Part shown: positions 24,873 through 32,625 of the stretch, piece after piece | Layout: the number at the start of each line of letters is the position of its first letter | Position numbering within the stretch: position 1 is the stretch's first letter | Assembly (NCBI RefSeq): GCF_037154085.1 | Contig: NZ_JBANRM010000001.1 | Location: forward strand, 806,001-870,000 | DNA: 64,000 bases | Origin: Andeanibacterium fulvum | GTDB lineage: Bacteria; Pseudomonadota; Alphaproteobacteria; Sphingomonadales; Sphingomonadaceae | Direction of reading: 5' to 3' | The notes under the pieces: generated by a model | Database searches by the model: none | What the model was told of the DNA's origin: nothing | What the model saw: only the letters and a program-made list of their open reading frames with translations | Position numbers and translations under genes: made by a program

Positions 24873-25471
24873 CTATCCATCCGCCCTAGTCTGTCCCGCA
24901 GAATCGCGCGCGTCGCCATAACATCGCCGCGCCGGTCGGCAAGAAGGTAGCGCTCGATAGGAGCGGAAAGTGCATCCAGCGCCGTAAGTGCTTCGGTCAG
25001 TGTCTCGGTTCGGGGCGGCCCGCCGCCGCCATATCCCAACTCGCGCAGCACCAGTGCCTCATAGGCGGCCATTGCCCCGGCCCAGCCCCTCGCAGAGGGC
25101 GCGTGGCATATGGCGTCGAGCAAGGCGCCCAGTGCCTGATAGAGGGACGGATAGGGCTGACGCTCGGGCAAGGCCGATGCCGTGAGCGCGCAAGCCCACT
25201 GGATCGCGGCGGCCGGCAGGGGCTCCGAAAGCCACGGCCCCCGGCTCTGCACCAGTTCCAGCCGGGCAAAAGGCAACTGGCTTTCCGATTTCCAGCGCAG
25301 TTCCATGTCCACCAGATTGCCGGGAATCATCACCGGCCGCAGGTTGCGCCCCCTGCCCCCCGCGACATAGCCCGCGACCATGCCGTGTTCCTCGCTCAGC
25401 AGCCGTGCGATCACGGCCGTCTCGCCATGAGGACGGGCAGCGCAGAGGATCGCCTGGGCGCGGATATGCAT
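24869..25471 (-). CDS. recO: DNA repair protein RecO
   Basis: A 200-residue RecO, slightly short for the family. An N-terminal OB fold (ILCAARPHGETAVIARLLSE, then GMVAGYVAGGRGR) is followed by a helical domain with LLDAICHAPSARGWAGAMAA. RecO loads RecA with RecF/RecR. The start was placed at ATG 25471 (MHIRAQAILCAARPHGE), as in other RecO proteins. It is coupled by a 4-base overlap to leuB, an unrelated function. Confidence 0.9.
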   Translation of the reverse strand: MHIRAQAILCAARPHGETAVIARLLSEEHGMVAGYVAGGRGRNLRPVMIPGNLVDMELRWKSESQLPFARLELVQSRGPWLSEPLPAAAIQWACALTASALPERQPYPSLYQALGALLDAICHAPSARGWAGAMAAYEALVLRELGYGGGGPPRTETLTEALTALDALSAPIERYLLADRRGDVMATRAILRDRLGRMDR

Positions 25472-25568
25472 AGCGGCGGTGTAGGCGAGCAACCCACGCC
25501 GCACAAATCTTTCGCGAACGGCCACTTATCCGGTCGGCATGGCGGGCGGAGGTGTGTATGGCGCGCGC

Positions 25569-26051
25569 ATGGACAAGAACCCGAGTCCCGCGCCCGAGTC
25601 TTCTGCTCGGTCAAAATCGTCCGCCCGAGACGACAAGCTCCACTGGATCCTGCGCTGCGGCTGGAAGGGCCTGTGCCCGCGTTGCGGCGAAGGCAAGATG
25701 TTTGCCTCATGGCTGAAGCTCAACACCAAGTGCGACGTTTGCGACCTCGATTACCGCTTTGCCGCCCCGGATGACGGGCCGGCATTCTTCTCGCAATGCA
25801 TCGTGGCCTTCCCGCTGCTGTTCGTGGTGGTGTGGCTGGAAGTTGCCTATCATCCGCCTTTCTGGGTCCACCTGATCTTCTCGGTGCCGCTGATGCTGGC
25901 GGGATGCATCCTGCCGCTGCGCCCGATCAAGGGTTGGCTGGTTGCCTCGCAATACGTCAACAAGGCGCAGGAAGCGGGCACGGAAGGCCTGTGGGCAAAG
26001 CTCCACGCCCGCGAAGACGACAACAGCGACGCGGGCAGCAAGGAGGGCTGA
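25569..26051 (+). CDS. DUF983 membrane protein
   Basis: About 160 residues. Four cysteines in two pairs (LCPRCGEGKMF and CDVCDLDY) form a likely zinc ribbon and are followed by two membrane spans, which is the DUF983 layout. The family is often near cytochrome oxidase or thiol genes, but its role is unknown. The start is ambiguous: ATG 25569 was chosen, and an in-frame ATG at 25539 would add ten residues. Confidence 0.82.
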   Translation: MDKNPSPAPESSARSKSSARDDKLHWILRCGWKGLCPRCGEGKMFASWLKLNTKCDVCDLDYRFAAPDDGPAFFSQCIVAFPLLFVVVWLEVAYHPPFWVHLIFSVPLMLAGCILPLRPIKGWLVASQYVNKAQEAGTEGLWAKLHAREDDNSDAGSKEG

Positions 26052-26057
26052 TCGCCC

Positions 26058-26330
26058 TCAATCGCGGGCCGCAAGCACCTCGGTACAATCCGCGCATAAT
26101 GCCGGGGCATTCCGGGCCGATGCCGCCTGCGGATTCTCCGTGCGGCCCATGGTCCAGTTCTTCTGCATGCGGACACGTGGATTGGGCGCGCACCAGATCT
26201 CGCCAGTGTCGTTGATCGAGGTGACCCAGATCAGATTATGCTCCTGCCCATAGTCGATGACGGCGAAGGCATAGCCATCGCCCTTGCCCAGGACATGGAG
26301 GGGGATTGCGGGTTCGAGTTGGGTGAACAT
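26058..26330 (-). CDS. Small protein of unknown function
   Basis: A 90-residue protein with no membrane span. Central motifs are YGQEHNLIWVTSINDTGEIW and CAPNPRVRMQKNWTMGR, which I recall from uncharacterised proteins of many alphaproteobacteria and some phage-like loci. AAAGGA lies upstream of ATG 26330. Its end is 7 bases from the convergent DUF983 gene end. Confidence 0.7.
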   Translation of the reverse strand: MFTQLEPAIPLHVLGKGDGYAFAVIDYGQEHNLIWVTSINDTGEIWCAPNPRVRMQKNWTMGRTENPQAASARNAPALCADCTEVLAARD

Positions 26331-26403
26331 GCGGCATCCTTTCGCATGTAAAACCCATTCAGGCGGGCAGGCGTTCCTCCGCCTGCCGCACGCACGAGGC
26401 GGC

Positions 26404-26652
26404 TTACTTCTTGAGCGAGGCCTCAAGCGCCGCGAGACGTTCCGCCAGTTTTTCGTTTTCTTCCCGTGCCTTGGCGGCCATTGCCTTCACTGCGTCGAAT
26501 TCTTCGCGGGAAACGAAATCGAAGCCGCCCATGGCGCCCTTCATCCGCTCACGCGCGGCTTCGCGCGCTTCGCGGGTCATGCCCGCAAAGGTGCCGGCGG
26601 CGCTGTTCATCAGCTTGACGAAATCGGAGACGATCGGGTTGTCGCTTTGCAT
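26404..26652 (-). CDS. ubiK: BMFP/UbiK-type accessory factor
   Basis: An 82-residue protein. An amphipathic N-terminal helix (NPIVSDFVKLMNSAAGTFAG) is followed by the conserved VSREEFDAVKAMAAKAREEN segment and a coiled coil (LAERLAALEASLKK). UbiK trimers help ubiquinone synthesis and bind lipids. The start is at ATG 26652 (MQSDNPIVSDF). The symbol is by family similarity. Confidence 0.8.
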   Translation of the reverse strand: MQSDNPIVSDFVKLMNSAAGTFAGMTREAREAARERMKGAMGGFDFVSREEFDAVKAMAAKAREENEKLAERLAALEASLKK

Positions 26653-26689
26653 GGCGCCTATTTGGTCCCGCATGAAGCGGCGCGCAAGA

Positions 26690-27244
26690 TCAGAGTTCGA
26701 TCCGCTGCACCGCGCCCGAATATTCCGAGCCATCCGCGCGGGGATTGAGTTCCAGCAGCTGGAAAGTCAGCAGGGTCGCGAAGCAAATCCATGCCAGATA
26801 GGGCAGCAGCAGCACGCCCGCCTGCCAGCGCACTCGCCAGAACAGCACCAGCGTCACCAGTACTGCCACATCCATCGCGCCCAGCAGATAAAGCGCCCAG
26901 CGAATCTCGTGCAGGCCGAAGAACACCGGCGACCAGGCGAGATTGAGCGCGAACTGAATGATGAAGAACACCAGCGCCGCCGTACGGCCGCGTGCGCCCC
27001 AGGCCGCAGCCACCAGCGCGGCAGCAAAGCCCATCAGCGCGTAGAGCACGCTCCACACGACCGGAAAGGCAACCGGCGGCGGATAGATCGCTGGCTTATC
27101 AAGCGTGGCGAACCACGGGTTTTCCGCCCCGGATCCCGAAACGGCACCGGAAAGGAATCCCAGCAGCAGAACCACAGGTACGAAGAACAGCGCCCAGCGG
27201 AAGAAACTAGCCCTCAGCTGCGCGCGCGAGGCGAGAACGGTCAT
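26690..27244 (-). CDS. TspO/MBR-family membrane protein
   Basis: A 184-residue protein with five hydrophobic helices and the family's Trp/Pro-rich loops (NPWFATLDKPAIYPPPVAFP, VVWSVLYALMGFA, NLAWSPVFFG). TspO proteins bind tetrapyrroles and regulate photosynthesis or stress responses in alphaproteobacteria. The start was placed at ATG 27244 (MTVLASRAQ), giving the normal length. It lies 37 bases upstream of ubiK on the same strand. Confidence 0.88.
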   Translation of the reverse strand: MTVLASRAQLRASFFRWALFFVPVVLLLGFLSGAVSGSGAENPWFATLDKPAIYPPPVAFPVVWSVLYALMGFAAALVAAAWGARGRTAALVFFIIQFALNLAWSPVFFGLHEIRWALYLLGAMDVAVLVTLVLFWRVRWQAGVLLLPYLAWICFATLLTFQLLELNPRADGSEYSGAVQRIEL

Positions 27245-27360
27245 GCGAACTCCGATTCGGTTGCCCGGATATTGGCGGCACGCAGCCGCCGGAGCAATCG
27301 CGCGCGTCACACTGTTCCCAAAGCGGGGCGGAAAGGGGAATTTCGCTTATCCCCCGCACC

Positions 27361-28098
27361 TTAACCGCGCTGCGCCGCGATCAGGAATTCGACATTGCCT
27401 TCCGGCCCGGTGATCGGGCTTTCGACGATGCCGTCGATCTGCCAGCCCTCGCCCTCCAGCCATTCGCGCACTTCATCGCAGACACGCTGGTGCAGTGCCG
27501 GGTCGCGCACCACGCCGCCCTTGCCCACCTCGCCCTTGCCGACTTCGAATTGCGGCTTGATCAGGGCGACAAGGCGGCATTGCCGCGCAGCCAGTTTCAG
27601 GGGCACTTCCAATACTTTGCGCAGCGAAATGAAACTGGCGTCGCAGACCACCCAGTTGCAGGGTGCGTCGATCTGTCCGGGCGTCAGGATGCGCGCGCTG
27701 GTCTGTTCCAGCACGGTCACGCGCGGGTCCTGCCGCAGCTTCCAGGCAAGCTGGTTAGTGCCTGAATCGACCGCGAATACGCGCTCGGCACCCTTGCTCA
27801 ACAGCACATCGGTAAAGCCGCCGGTGGAACTGCCGATATCCATCGCCACCGCGCCGGCGGGATCGAGGCCGAAATGCTCGATCGCATGGGCCAGCTTGAT
27901 CCCGCCCCGGCTGACCCAGGGATGATCGCGCCCGCGCACGCTGACTTCGGCATCTTCCGCGACCTGCTGCCCCGGCTTGGAGACCTTGCTTTCGCCCAGA
28001 TAGACGAGGCCCGCCATCACCAGCGCCTGCGCACGCGCACGGCTTTCCGCGAGGCCTCGGGCCACCAGCAATTGGTCGATACGTTGTTTTCCCGCCAT
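27361..28098 (-). CDS. tlyA: TlyA-type rRNA 2'-O-methyltransferase
   Basis: A 245-residue protein with an N-terminal S4 RNA-binding domain (RIDQLLVARGLAESRARAQA) and an FtsJ-like methyltransferase domain. The SAM-binding motif is AMDIGSSTGGFTDVLLS and a later motif is VVCDASFISLR. TlyA methylates cytidines in 16S and/or 23S rRNA and is also called a haemolysin for historical reasons. ATG 28098 starts MAGKQRIDQLL; the open frame upstream is a shadow of the lipoprotein gene. Confidence 0.92.
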   Translation of the reverse strand: MAGKQRIDQLLVARGLAESRARAQALVMAGLVYLGESKVSKPGQQVAEDAEVSVRGRDHPWVSRGGIKLAHAIEHFGLDPAGAVAMDIGSSTGGFTDVLLSKGAERVFAVDSGTNQLAWKLRQDPRVTVLEQTSARILTPGQIDAPCNWVVCDASFISLRKVLEVPLKLAARQCRLVALIKPQFEVGKGEVGKGGVVRDPALHQRVCDEVREWLEGEGWQIDGIVESPITGPEGNVEFLIAAQRG

Positions 28099-28164
28099 GA
28101 ACGCAGCCGATAGCGCCGAGCGCGCGCTTGAGCCAGCGCCGCCTTTGAGCCAAGGATGCATGCG

Positions 28165-28725
28165 ATGAAACTTCGCCTTCTCGCCGCCTGCCTGCCCGCC
28201 GCCGCGCTCGGCGCCTGCGTTCCGGCCGCCGTGCCGCCCGCTCCGGCCCCGGCGCCGCTGCCCAGCCCCACGCCTGCACCGGCCCCGCTGCCAGCTCCCG
28301 CCCCGGCACCCGTGCCGACTCAGGCGCATGAGAACTGGATGGATGCACCGCGCAGCCCCGGGGACTGGTTCTACAAGAAGGTCGGTGCGTTCAGCTATGC
28401 CGTCTATGGCAGGAGCGATACGGATTTCGGCTTCGTCATGCGCTGCGATCCGGCAACCCGCACCATCGCCATCGGCCGCGTCAGCGCCCAGACCCGCGCC
28501 CAGCCGATGCGAATCCGTGCCGAAAGCGCCGAGCGCCTGCTCAACGCCCAGCCGCGCCAGGGTTCGATTGAAACCCTGCTCGCCGCAGACCTTTCCGCCA
28601 GCGACTCGCTGCTGGATGCGATGGCGATCAGCAAGGGCCGCTTCGCCGTCGAGACGGGAGGCGAGCCGACGCTCTATGTGCCCAGCTGGCCGGAAGTGAC
28701 CCGAGTGATCGAGGATTGCCGCTAG
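28165..28725 (+). CDS. Lipoprotein with a Pro/Ala-rich spacer
   Basis: A 186-residue protein, divergent from tlyA. The signal peptide ends in a lipobox (ALGAC, Cys17). It is followed by about 35 residues of alternating Pro/Ala (for example PAPAPAPLPSPTPAPAP), a flexible spacer that would lift the folded part away from the membrane. The folded part carries FGFVMRCDPATRTIAI and ends YVPSWPEVTRVIEDCR, with two cysteines. The fold was not recognised. AAGGA lies before ATG 28165. Confidence 0.75.
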   Translation: MKLRLLAACLPAAALGACVPAAVPPAPAPAPLPSPTPAPAPLPAPAPAPVPTQAHENWMDAPRSPGDWFYKKVGAFSYAVYGRSDTDFGFVMRCDPATRTIAIGRVSAQTRAQPMRIRAESAERLLNAQPRQGSIETLLAADLSASDSLLDAMAISKGRFAVETGGEPTLYVPSWPEVTRVIEDCR

Positions 28726-28739
28726 GGCGACGCGTGCCC

Positions 28740-28764
28740 GGCGGGTGAGAATCGCCCACCCGCC
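28740..28764 (+). terminator. GC-rich hairpin after the lipoprotein gene
   Basis: Perfect arms GGCGGGTG (28740-28747) and CACCCGCC (28757-28764) lie 15 bases after the stop codon. No strong T run follows, so it may be a weak terminator or a 3'-end stabiliser. Confidence 0.5.
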
Positions 28765-28955
28765 ATGCCGCTTCGTGGCAAATTGTTACGAGCGCGCACG
28801 TGAAGCGTGCCCGCCGCGCGACGAACCGGACGCCTGCCGCACCCCACCCCTACAAATGCTCTAATTATCGCATTTTGGATGCTTAACTGACGGATTACCC
28901 TGAATTTTCCGAACGCAGGATTGTTCCTCGCCCCCAGAATATCCAGGAGTTTGTA

Positions 28956-29162
28956 ATGTCCAAGACAATCAAAAACATGGTCGCAGCCAAGGCCCTGCTC
29001 GCACTGGTCGCCCCTTTCGCGATGAGCGCCGCTCACGCGGAAGAAGCTCCCGCCCCCACGCCGGACGAAACGGCCACTCCGACTCCGGAGCCGACCGAAA
29101 GCCCGACGCCGGCCCCCACCGAAGACCCGGCTCCGGCTCCGACCGAAGCACCCCAGGGCTGA
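28956..29162 (+). CDS. Small exported Pro/Thr/Glu-rich protein
   Basis: A 68-residue protein. A signal peptide (MVAAKALLALVAPFAMSAAHA) is followed by a mature part of only about 40 residues made almost entirely of Pro, Thr, Glu, Ala and Ser (EEAPAPTPDETATPTPEPTE), so intrinsically disordered and acidic. No homologue is recognised. A ribosome-binding site (CCAGGAG) lies upstream, and a strong terminator 65 bases after the stop supports an independent transcription unit. Confidence 0.7.
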   Translation: MSKTIKNMVAAKALLALVAPFAMSAAHAEEAPAPTPDETATPTPEPTESPTPAPTEDPAPAPTEAPQG

Positions 29163-29226
29163 TGCCCCGCAGCAGCCTCGCCGTCTGTCCGGCGGTGGGG
29201 CTGCACCGGCCATGCAATCCGATCGC

Positions 29227-29264
29227 AACCGCCACGCCAGCTCACAAGCAGGCGTGGCGGTTTT
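29227..29264 (+). terminator. Intrinsic terminator of the 28956-29162 gene
   Basis: Perfect 12-bp arms AACCGCCACGCC (29227-29238) and GGCGTGGCGGTT (29251-29262) are followed by TTTTGCTG. This is a textbook terminator on the plus strand. Confidence 0.88.
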
Positions 29265-29476
29265 GCTGTGCTGTCCAGAAATGTCGGAAATCCGGGGAAT
29301 TCGGGCCAGTTCACCCGTCAATGTCCCAAGCGCTCAATTCTGACGGGGAAAAACATATTTGCAAGACTTGTGTTGCGCCGCGTCATGACTCACATTGGGG
29401 CCAAGGCACGCGAGACCGCGGGCCCAGCCGCAAAAAACGGCGACTTTGGCTCAACAGCGCGAAAGGAGGTGATCCG

Positions 29477-29533
29477 ATGTCTCATGGTTCAGCAGGGAGG
29501 TCGGTTATTTTCCGCGCGGAGCATTATCGTTAA
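29477..29533 (+). CDS. Putative 18-residue peptide behind an extended Shine-Dalgarno
   Basis: ATG 29477 follows AAAGGAGGTGATCC (29462-29475), a full-length complement to the 16S rRNA 3' end, with 7 bases between GGAGG and ATG. The predicted peptide is MSHGSAGRSVIFRAEHYR. A second frame starting at 29484 would give 32 residues (MVQQGGRLFSARSII...), but its spacing is poor. It may be a leader peptide, a small protein or an RNA whose function is ribosome binding. The peptide is not rich in Ile/Leu/Val, so classical attenuation of ilvE by translation is not obvious. Confidence 0.45.
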   Translation: MSHGSAGRSVIFRAEHYR

Positions 29534-29589
29534 ATCCAGCAGCAACGATAAAGGCTCCGTGAGCGGCACTTCCGGCCGCTGACCATGCG

Positions 29590-29622
29590 AAAACCCGCTC
29601 CCGGCCTGCCGGGGCGGGTTTT
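29590..29622 (+). terminator. Intrinsic terminator between the mini-ORF and ilvE
   Basis: Arms AAAACCCGC (29590-29598) and GCGGGTTTT (29614-29622) are perfect, with an inner CCGG/CCGG pairing in the loop. Because the arms begin with A and end with T, it could work in both directions. It ends the transcript carrying the mini-ORF before ilvE. Confidence 0.8.
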
Positions 29623-29749
29623 CACATATCTGGGGCAAATCCCGGCAAATCCGGCGGCAGCCACCCGTTACAATGGCAACTTTACTCGCACTTGCACCGC
29701 CTGCGGATTTAGGTTTAACCGCCCCGATCAACCGGAGTTAAACCTTCCC

Positions 29750-30847
29750 ATGGCCGATTTTCCCGCCGTCGAATTCAATCGCCTGCCTCATCCGGCCCCC
29801 ATGGGGCTGGCGGAACGTAACAGCGCCCTCGCCAATCCCGGCTTCGGCACTCTGTTTTCGGACCACATGGTATCGATTGACTGGACCGACGGCCTGGGCT
29901 GGCACAATGCGAAGGTAGGCCCGCGCGAGCCGATCACGCTCGATCCCGCCGCCGCCGTGCTGCATTACGCGCAGGAAATCTTCGAAGGGCTGAAGGCCTA
30001 TCGCCTGTCCGATGGCGGCACTGCCCTGTTCCGCCCGGATGCCAATGCGCGCCGCTTCAATGAGTCGGCCAAGCGCCTGGCCATGCCGGAAATCCCGGAA
30101 GAGACCTTCATCGGCGCCGTGCGCGAACTGGTCGCCGCCGATGCGGACTGGTTCCCCAGCGTGGAAGGCGGCTCGCTCTATCTGCGGCCCTTCATGTTCG
30201 CGTCCGAGCCCTTCCTGGGCGTGCGCCCGGCCAAGCAGTACAAGTTCCTGGTGATCGCCAGCCCGGCAGGCAATTACTTCAAGTCGGGCGCCCCGGCCGT
30301 CTCGATCTGGGTGTCGAGCGACTATACGCGCGCGGCCCCCGGCGGCACGGGCGCGGCCAAGTGCGGCGGCAATTACGCTGCCAGTCTTGTTCCGCAGGCA
30401 GAAGCCATTGCCCGCGGCCACGATCAGGTCGTGTTCCTCGATGCTGCCGAGCATAAATATATCGAGGAACTGGGCGGCATGAACCTGTTCTTCGTCTTCG
30501 ATGACGGGCGCATGGTCACGCCCCCGCTGACCGGCACGATCCTGCCGGGCATCACGCGTGACAGCCTGCTGGCCCTCGCCCGCGAGGAAGGCCTGACCGT
30601 GAGCGAGGAACGCTATTCGCTCGATCAATGGCGTGCCGATGCCGAAAGCGGCAAGCTGGTCGAAACCTTCGCCTGCGGCACCGCTGCGGTCGTCACTCCG
30701 GTGGGCAAGGTCGCTGGCCATGATGGCGAATTCACCATCGGTTCGGGCGGCCCCGGCCAGATGACCAGCAAACTGCGCGAGAAGCTGGTGGGCATCCAGC
30801 GCGGCACCGTGCCTGACACCCATGGCTGGGTGATGCGGCTGGACTGA
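29750..30847 (+). CDS. ilvE: Branched-chain amino-acid aminotransferase
   Basis: A 365-residue fold-type IV PLP aminotransferase that interconverts Ile/Leu/Val and their keto acids. Seen are VSIDWTDGLGWHNAKVGPRE, HYAQEIFEGLKAYR, the RPFMFASEPFLGVRPAKQYK region, KCGGNYAASLVPQAEA carrying the PLP region, and a C-terminal FACGTAAVVTPVGKV. It is the longer BCAT type (about 360 residues). ATG 29750 gives the family N-terminus (MADFPAVEFNRLPHP); the open frame upstream crosses the terminator. Confidence 0.94.
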   Translation: MADFPAVEFNRLPHPAPMGLAERNSALANPGFGTLFSDHMVSIDWTDGLGWHNAKVGPREPITLDPAAAVLHYAQEIFEGLKAYRLSDGGTALFRPDANARRFNESAKRLAMPEIPEETFIGAVRELVAADADWFPSVEGGSLYLRPFMFASEPFLGVRPAKQYKFLVIASPAGNYFKSGAPAVSIWVSSDYTRAAPGGTGAAKCGGNYAASLVPQAEAIARGHDQVVFLDAAEHKYIEELGGMNLFFVFDDGRMVTPPLTGTILPGITRDSLLALAREEGLTVSEERYSLDQWRADAESGKLVETFACGTAAVVTPVGKVAGHDGEFTIGSGGPGQMTSKLREKLVGIQRGTVPDTHGWVMRLD

Positions 30848-30861
30848 GCGGAACCGCCCCT

Positions 30862-31824
30862 GTGGCTGACATGCCCAAGGAAACTTCCCTGCCCGTCTGC
30901 GTCGCGGCGCTCTATCAGTTCACGCCCTTCCCGGACCACAAGGTCCTGCGCGCTCCGCTGCTCGCTTTGTGCGAGGAGCTGGGCGTAAAGGGCACTCTGC
31001 TGCTGGCGCATGAGGGGATCAACGGCACTATCGCGGGCAGCGACAATGCGATTGCCCGCGTGGTCGGCCATGTCCGCGCCCTGCCCGGTTGTGCGGGGCT
31101 GGACGTCAAATATTCCCGCGCCCCCGCCATGCCCTTCCACCGCATGAAAGTGCGGCTGAAGAAGGAAATCGTTACCATGGGCGAGCCGGACATCGATCCG
31201 CTGGCCAGCGTGGGGACCTATGTCCCGGCGGAAGACTGGAACGCGCTGATCAACGATCCGGAAACCATCTTGATCGACACGCGCAACGATTACGAAGTGG
31301 CCGTGGGCAAATTCCACGGCGCGATCGACCCGCAGACCGCCACTTTCCGCGATTTCCCCGCCTGGTTCCGCGCCGAGCGCGAGCGCCTGCTGGGAGAAGG
31401 CAAGGCGCCCAAGGTGGCGATGTATTGCACCGGCGGCATACGCTGCGAGAAGTCCACTGCCTTCCTCAAGGCCGAGGGCGTGGAAGAGGTATTCCACCTC
31501 AAGGGCGGCATCCTCAAATATCTGGAAACCGTGCCCGCCGAAGACAGCCTGTGGGAAGGCGAATGCTTCGTCTTCGACCAGCGGGTAACAGTCGCCCACG
31601 GCCTCGCGCCGGGCAGCTACGATCTGTGCCACGCCTGCCGCCGCCCGGTGAGCGCGGAAGACAAGGCCTCGCCGCTCTATGTCGAGGGCGTCAGCTGCCC
31701 CGCCTGCCACGCCGAGCGCGACGAGGAACAGCGCGCCAGCTACGCCGAACGCCACCGCCAGGAAATGCTCGCCCGGGCAAGGGGTGAGACGCATGTTGGG
31801 GCGAGCTTCGGGGTTGAGGGTTAA
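30862..31824 (+). CDS. trhO: Rhodanese-domain tRNA uridine hydroxylase TrhO-like
   Basis: A 320-residue YceA/TrhO protein: an N-terminal UPF0176 domain (AALYQFTPFPDHKVLRAPLL, HEGINGTIAG) and a central rhodanese domain with the active loop CTGGIRCEKS. A Cys-rich C-terminal segment follows (CHACRRPVS, GVSCPACHAE). It makes 5-hydroxyuridine at tRNA position 34 in E. coli. GTG 30862 or ATG 30871 may be the start. The last 11 residues (THVGASFGVEG) come from a 48-base sequence that recurs 497 bases downstream, so the tail seems to be supplied by a repeat. It lies 14 bases after ilvE. Confidence 0.9.
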   Translation: MADMPKETSLPVCVAALYQFTPFPDHKVLRAPLLALCEELGVKGTLLLAHEGINGTIAGSDNAIARVVGHVRALPGCAGLDVKYSRAPAMPFHRMKVRLKKEIVTMGEPDIDPLASVGTYVPAEDWNALINDPETILIDTRNDYEVAVGKFHGAIDPQTATFRDFPAWFRAERERLLGEGKAPKVAMYCTGGIRCEKSTAFLKAEGVEEVFHLKGGILKYLETVPAEDSLWEGECFVFDQRVTVAHGLAPGSYDLCHACRRPVSAEDKASPLYVEGVSCPACHAERDEEQRASYAERHRQEMLARARGETHVGASFGVEG

Positions 31825-31831
31825 GCGGCGG
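31784..31831 (+). repeat. Direct repeat flanking the 31876-32265 gene, left copy
   Basis: The segment GTGAGACGCATGTTGGGGCG and the following bases (AGCTTCGGGGTTGAGG) recur at 32281-32328 with roughly 85 percent identity by eye. This copy covers the last codons and stop of trhO. Confidence 0.7.
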
Positions 31832-31875
31832 GCTCTCTTTCCTGCCAGACTTTTCGGACGAACAATCAGGCAATT

Positions 31876-32265
31876 ATGCTTCAGTTTGACTGGGAAGAAG
31901 TTGAAGGTGCTACCGTGGCAGGCGTGTTTGCCAAGGGGGGGCGCTGCCTTGATGACGGCAGTCTTGAATGCAAAGAGCTTGCATTGAAGCTGGACTCCTC
32001 CGCTGTGATCCTGAGGGTGAACCCGGATACCGATGAGGTGATAGTCACACTTGAGCCGTTCGACGGTGAAGTTGAGGGATGGCAGACGCTTCCGCAACTA
32101 CAAGGCGCTGTGTCCCACAAGCTTGGCTGGTGCTGGATAGGACGAAATTTTCGCGGTTATCTGGATTGCTTCTCGTTCGCGTTAGATGGAATCGATCCCG
32201 CCTACAGTTTCACAGGAGTAGCTTCCGCGCTCCATTGCACGCGTATTACGTCGATAGCAGGCTGA
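31876..32265 (+). CDS. Unknown protein, DUF6334-like
   Basis: A 129-residue cytoplasmic protein. The motif VILRVNPDTDEVIVTLEP and the later GWCWIGRNFRGYLDCFSFAL are the most distinctive parts; they recall the DUF6334 family (recalled, not searched). Base composition is lower in G+C than the flanking genes. It sits between two direct repeats and has no obvious partner; such single immunity-like or unknown proteins are often mobile. No good ribosome-binding site is seen. Confidence 0.65.
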   Translation: MLQFDWEEVEGATVAGVFAKGGRCLDDGSLECKELALKLDSSAVILRVNPDTDEVIVTLEPFDGEVEGWQTLPQLQGAVSHKLGWCWIGRNFRGYLDCFSFALDGIDPAYSFTGVASALHCTRITSIAG

Positions 32266-32280
32266 ACGGCCACTCCCGCT

Positions 32281-32328
32281 GCGAGGCGCATGTGGGGGCA
32301 AGCTTCGGGGTTGAGGTTAGGCGGGGGA
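32281..32328 (+). repeat. Direct repeat flanking the 31876-32265 gene, right copy
   Basis: Matches 31784-31831 (GCGAGGCGCATGTGGGGGCA, AGCTTCGGGGTTGAGG). It starts 16 bases after the stop codon of the DUF6334-like gene. Confidence 0.7.
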
Positions 32329-32376
32329 GAAAGGGGGCGAACAAAGCTCCTTTTCCGCAATCACCCCGTCCGTTCA

Positions 32377-32506
32377 TCCTGAGCCTGTCGAAGGACACGC
32401 GCTGCCATTTGACCATTGAGCAGCTCCGTCGCCTTCCCAGTGCGAACTGGCCCAGCTGGATCTTTCCCGGAACCACCGTCGCGCGTGTCCTTCGACAGGC
32501 TCAGGA
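32377..32506. repeat. Inverted repeat with perfect 26-bp arms
   Basis: The arm at 32377-32402 (TCCTGAGCCTGTCGAAGGAC plus ACGCGC) is the exact reverse complement of 32481-32506. The core CTGAGCCTGTCGAAGG is, from memory, a very common intergenic repeat in sphingomonads and other proteobacteria. The 78-base middle has no feature that I recognise. Confidence 0.8.
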
Positions 32507-32625
32507 CGAGCGGAGGATGGAGGATGCCCGCACGCATTCGGGACTGTCAGCTTTCGTTTGCCTCAAGGCGACGTTCAACCGGCAGGAATGGGGTGGTAAG
32601 CGGACATAGAGGAGGCTCGTCGTGT

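Larger units (their letters stand above)
29265..29749. other. Spacer with a very strong ribosome-binding site, mini-ORF and terminator, ahead of ilvE
   Basis: There is no conventional gene in about 485 bases. It lies between two terminators and contains a 14-base match to the complement of the 16S rRNA 3' tail (29462-29475), an 18-codon open frame, a hairpin (29562-29567/29575-29580) and a terminator (29590-29622). The last 127 bases lead to the ilvE start. The arrangement resembles a leader or small-RNA unit. Confidence 0.6.
32266..32625. other. Gene-free stretch made of repeats
   Basis: About 360 bases without a supportable gene, holding the right-hand direct repeat (32281-32328) and a snap-back repeat (32377-32506). 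Open frames crossing it are chance readings of the repeats. Confidence 0.6.

Noticed and set aside
28190..28320. Tandem GC-rich repeats as a CRISPR-like array
   Set aside because: The repetition is codon-level (alternating Pro and Ala codons inside a lipoprotein gene) with no spacers; no CRISPR array or cas gene is in the window.
29268..29582. Open frame of 104 codons over the spacer before ilvE
   Set aside because: It starts inside the loop region after a terminator and has no ribosome-binding site; only the short frame at 29477 has one.
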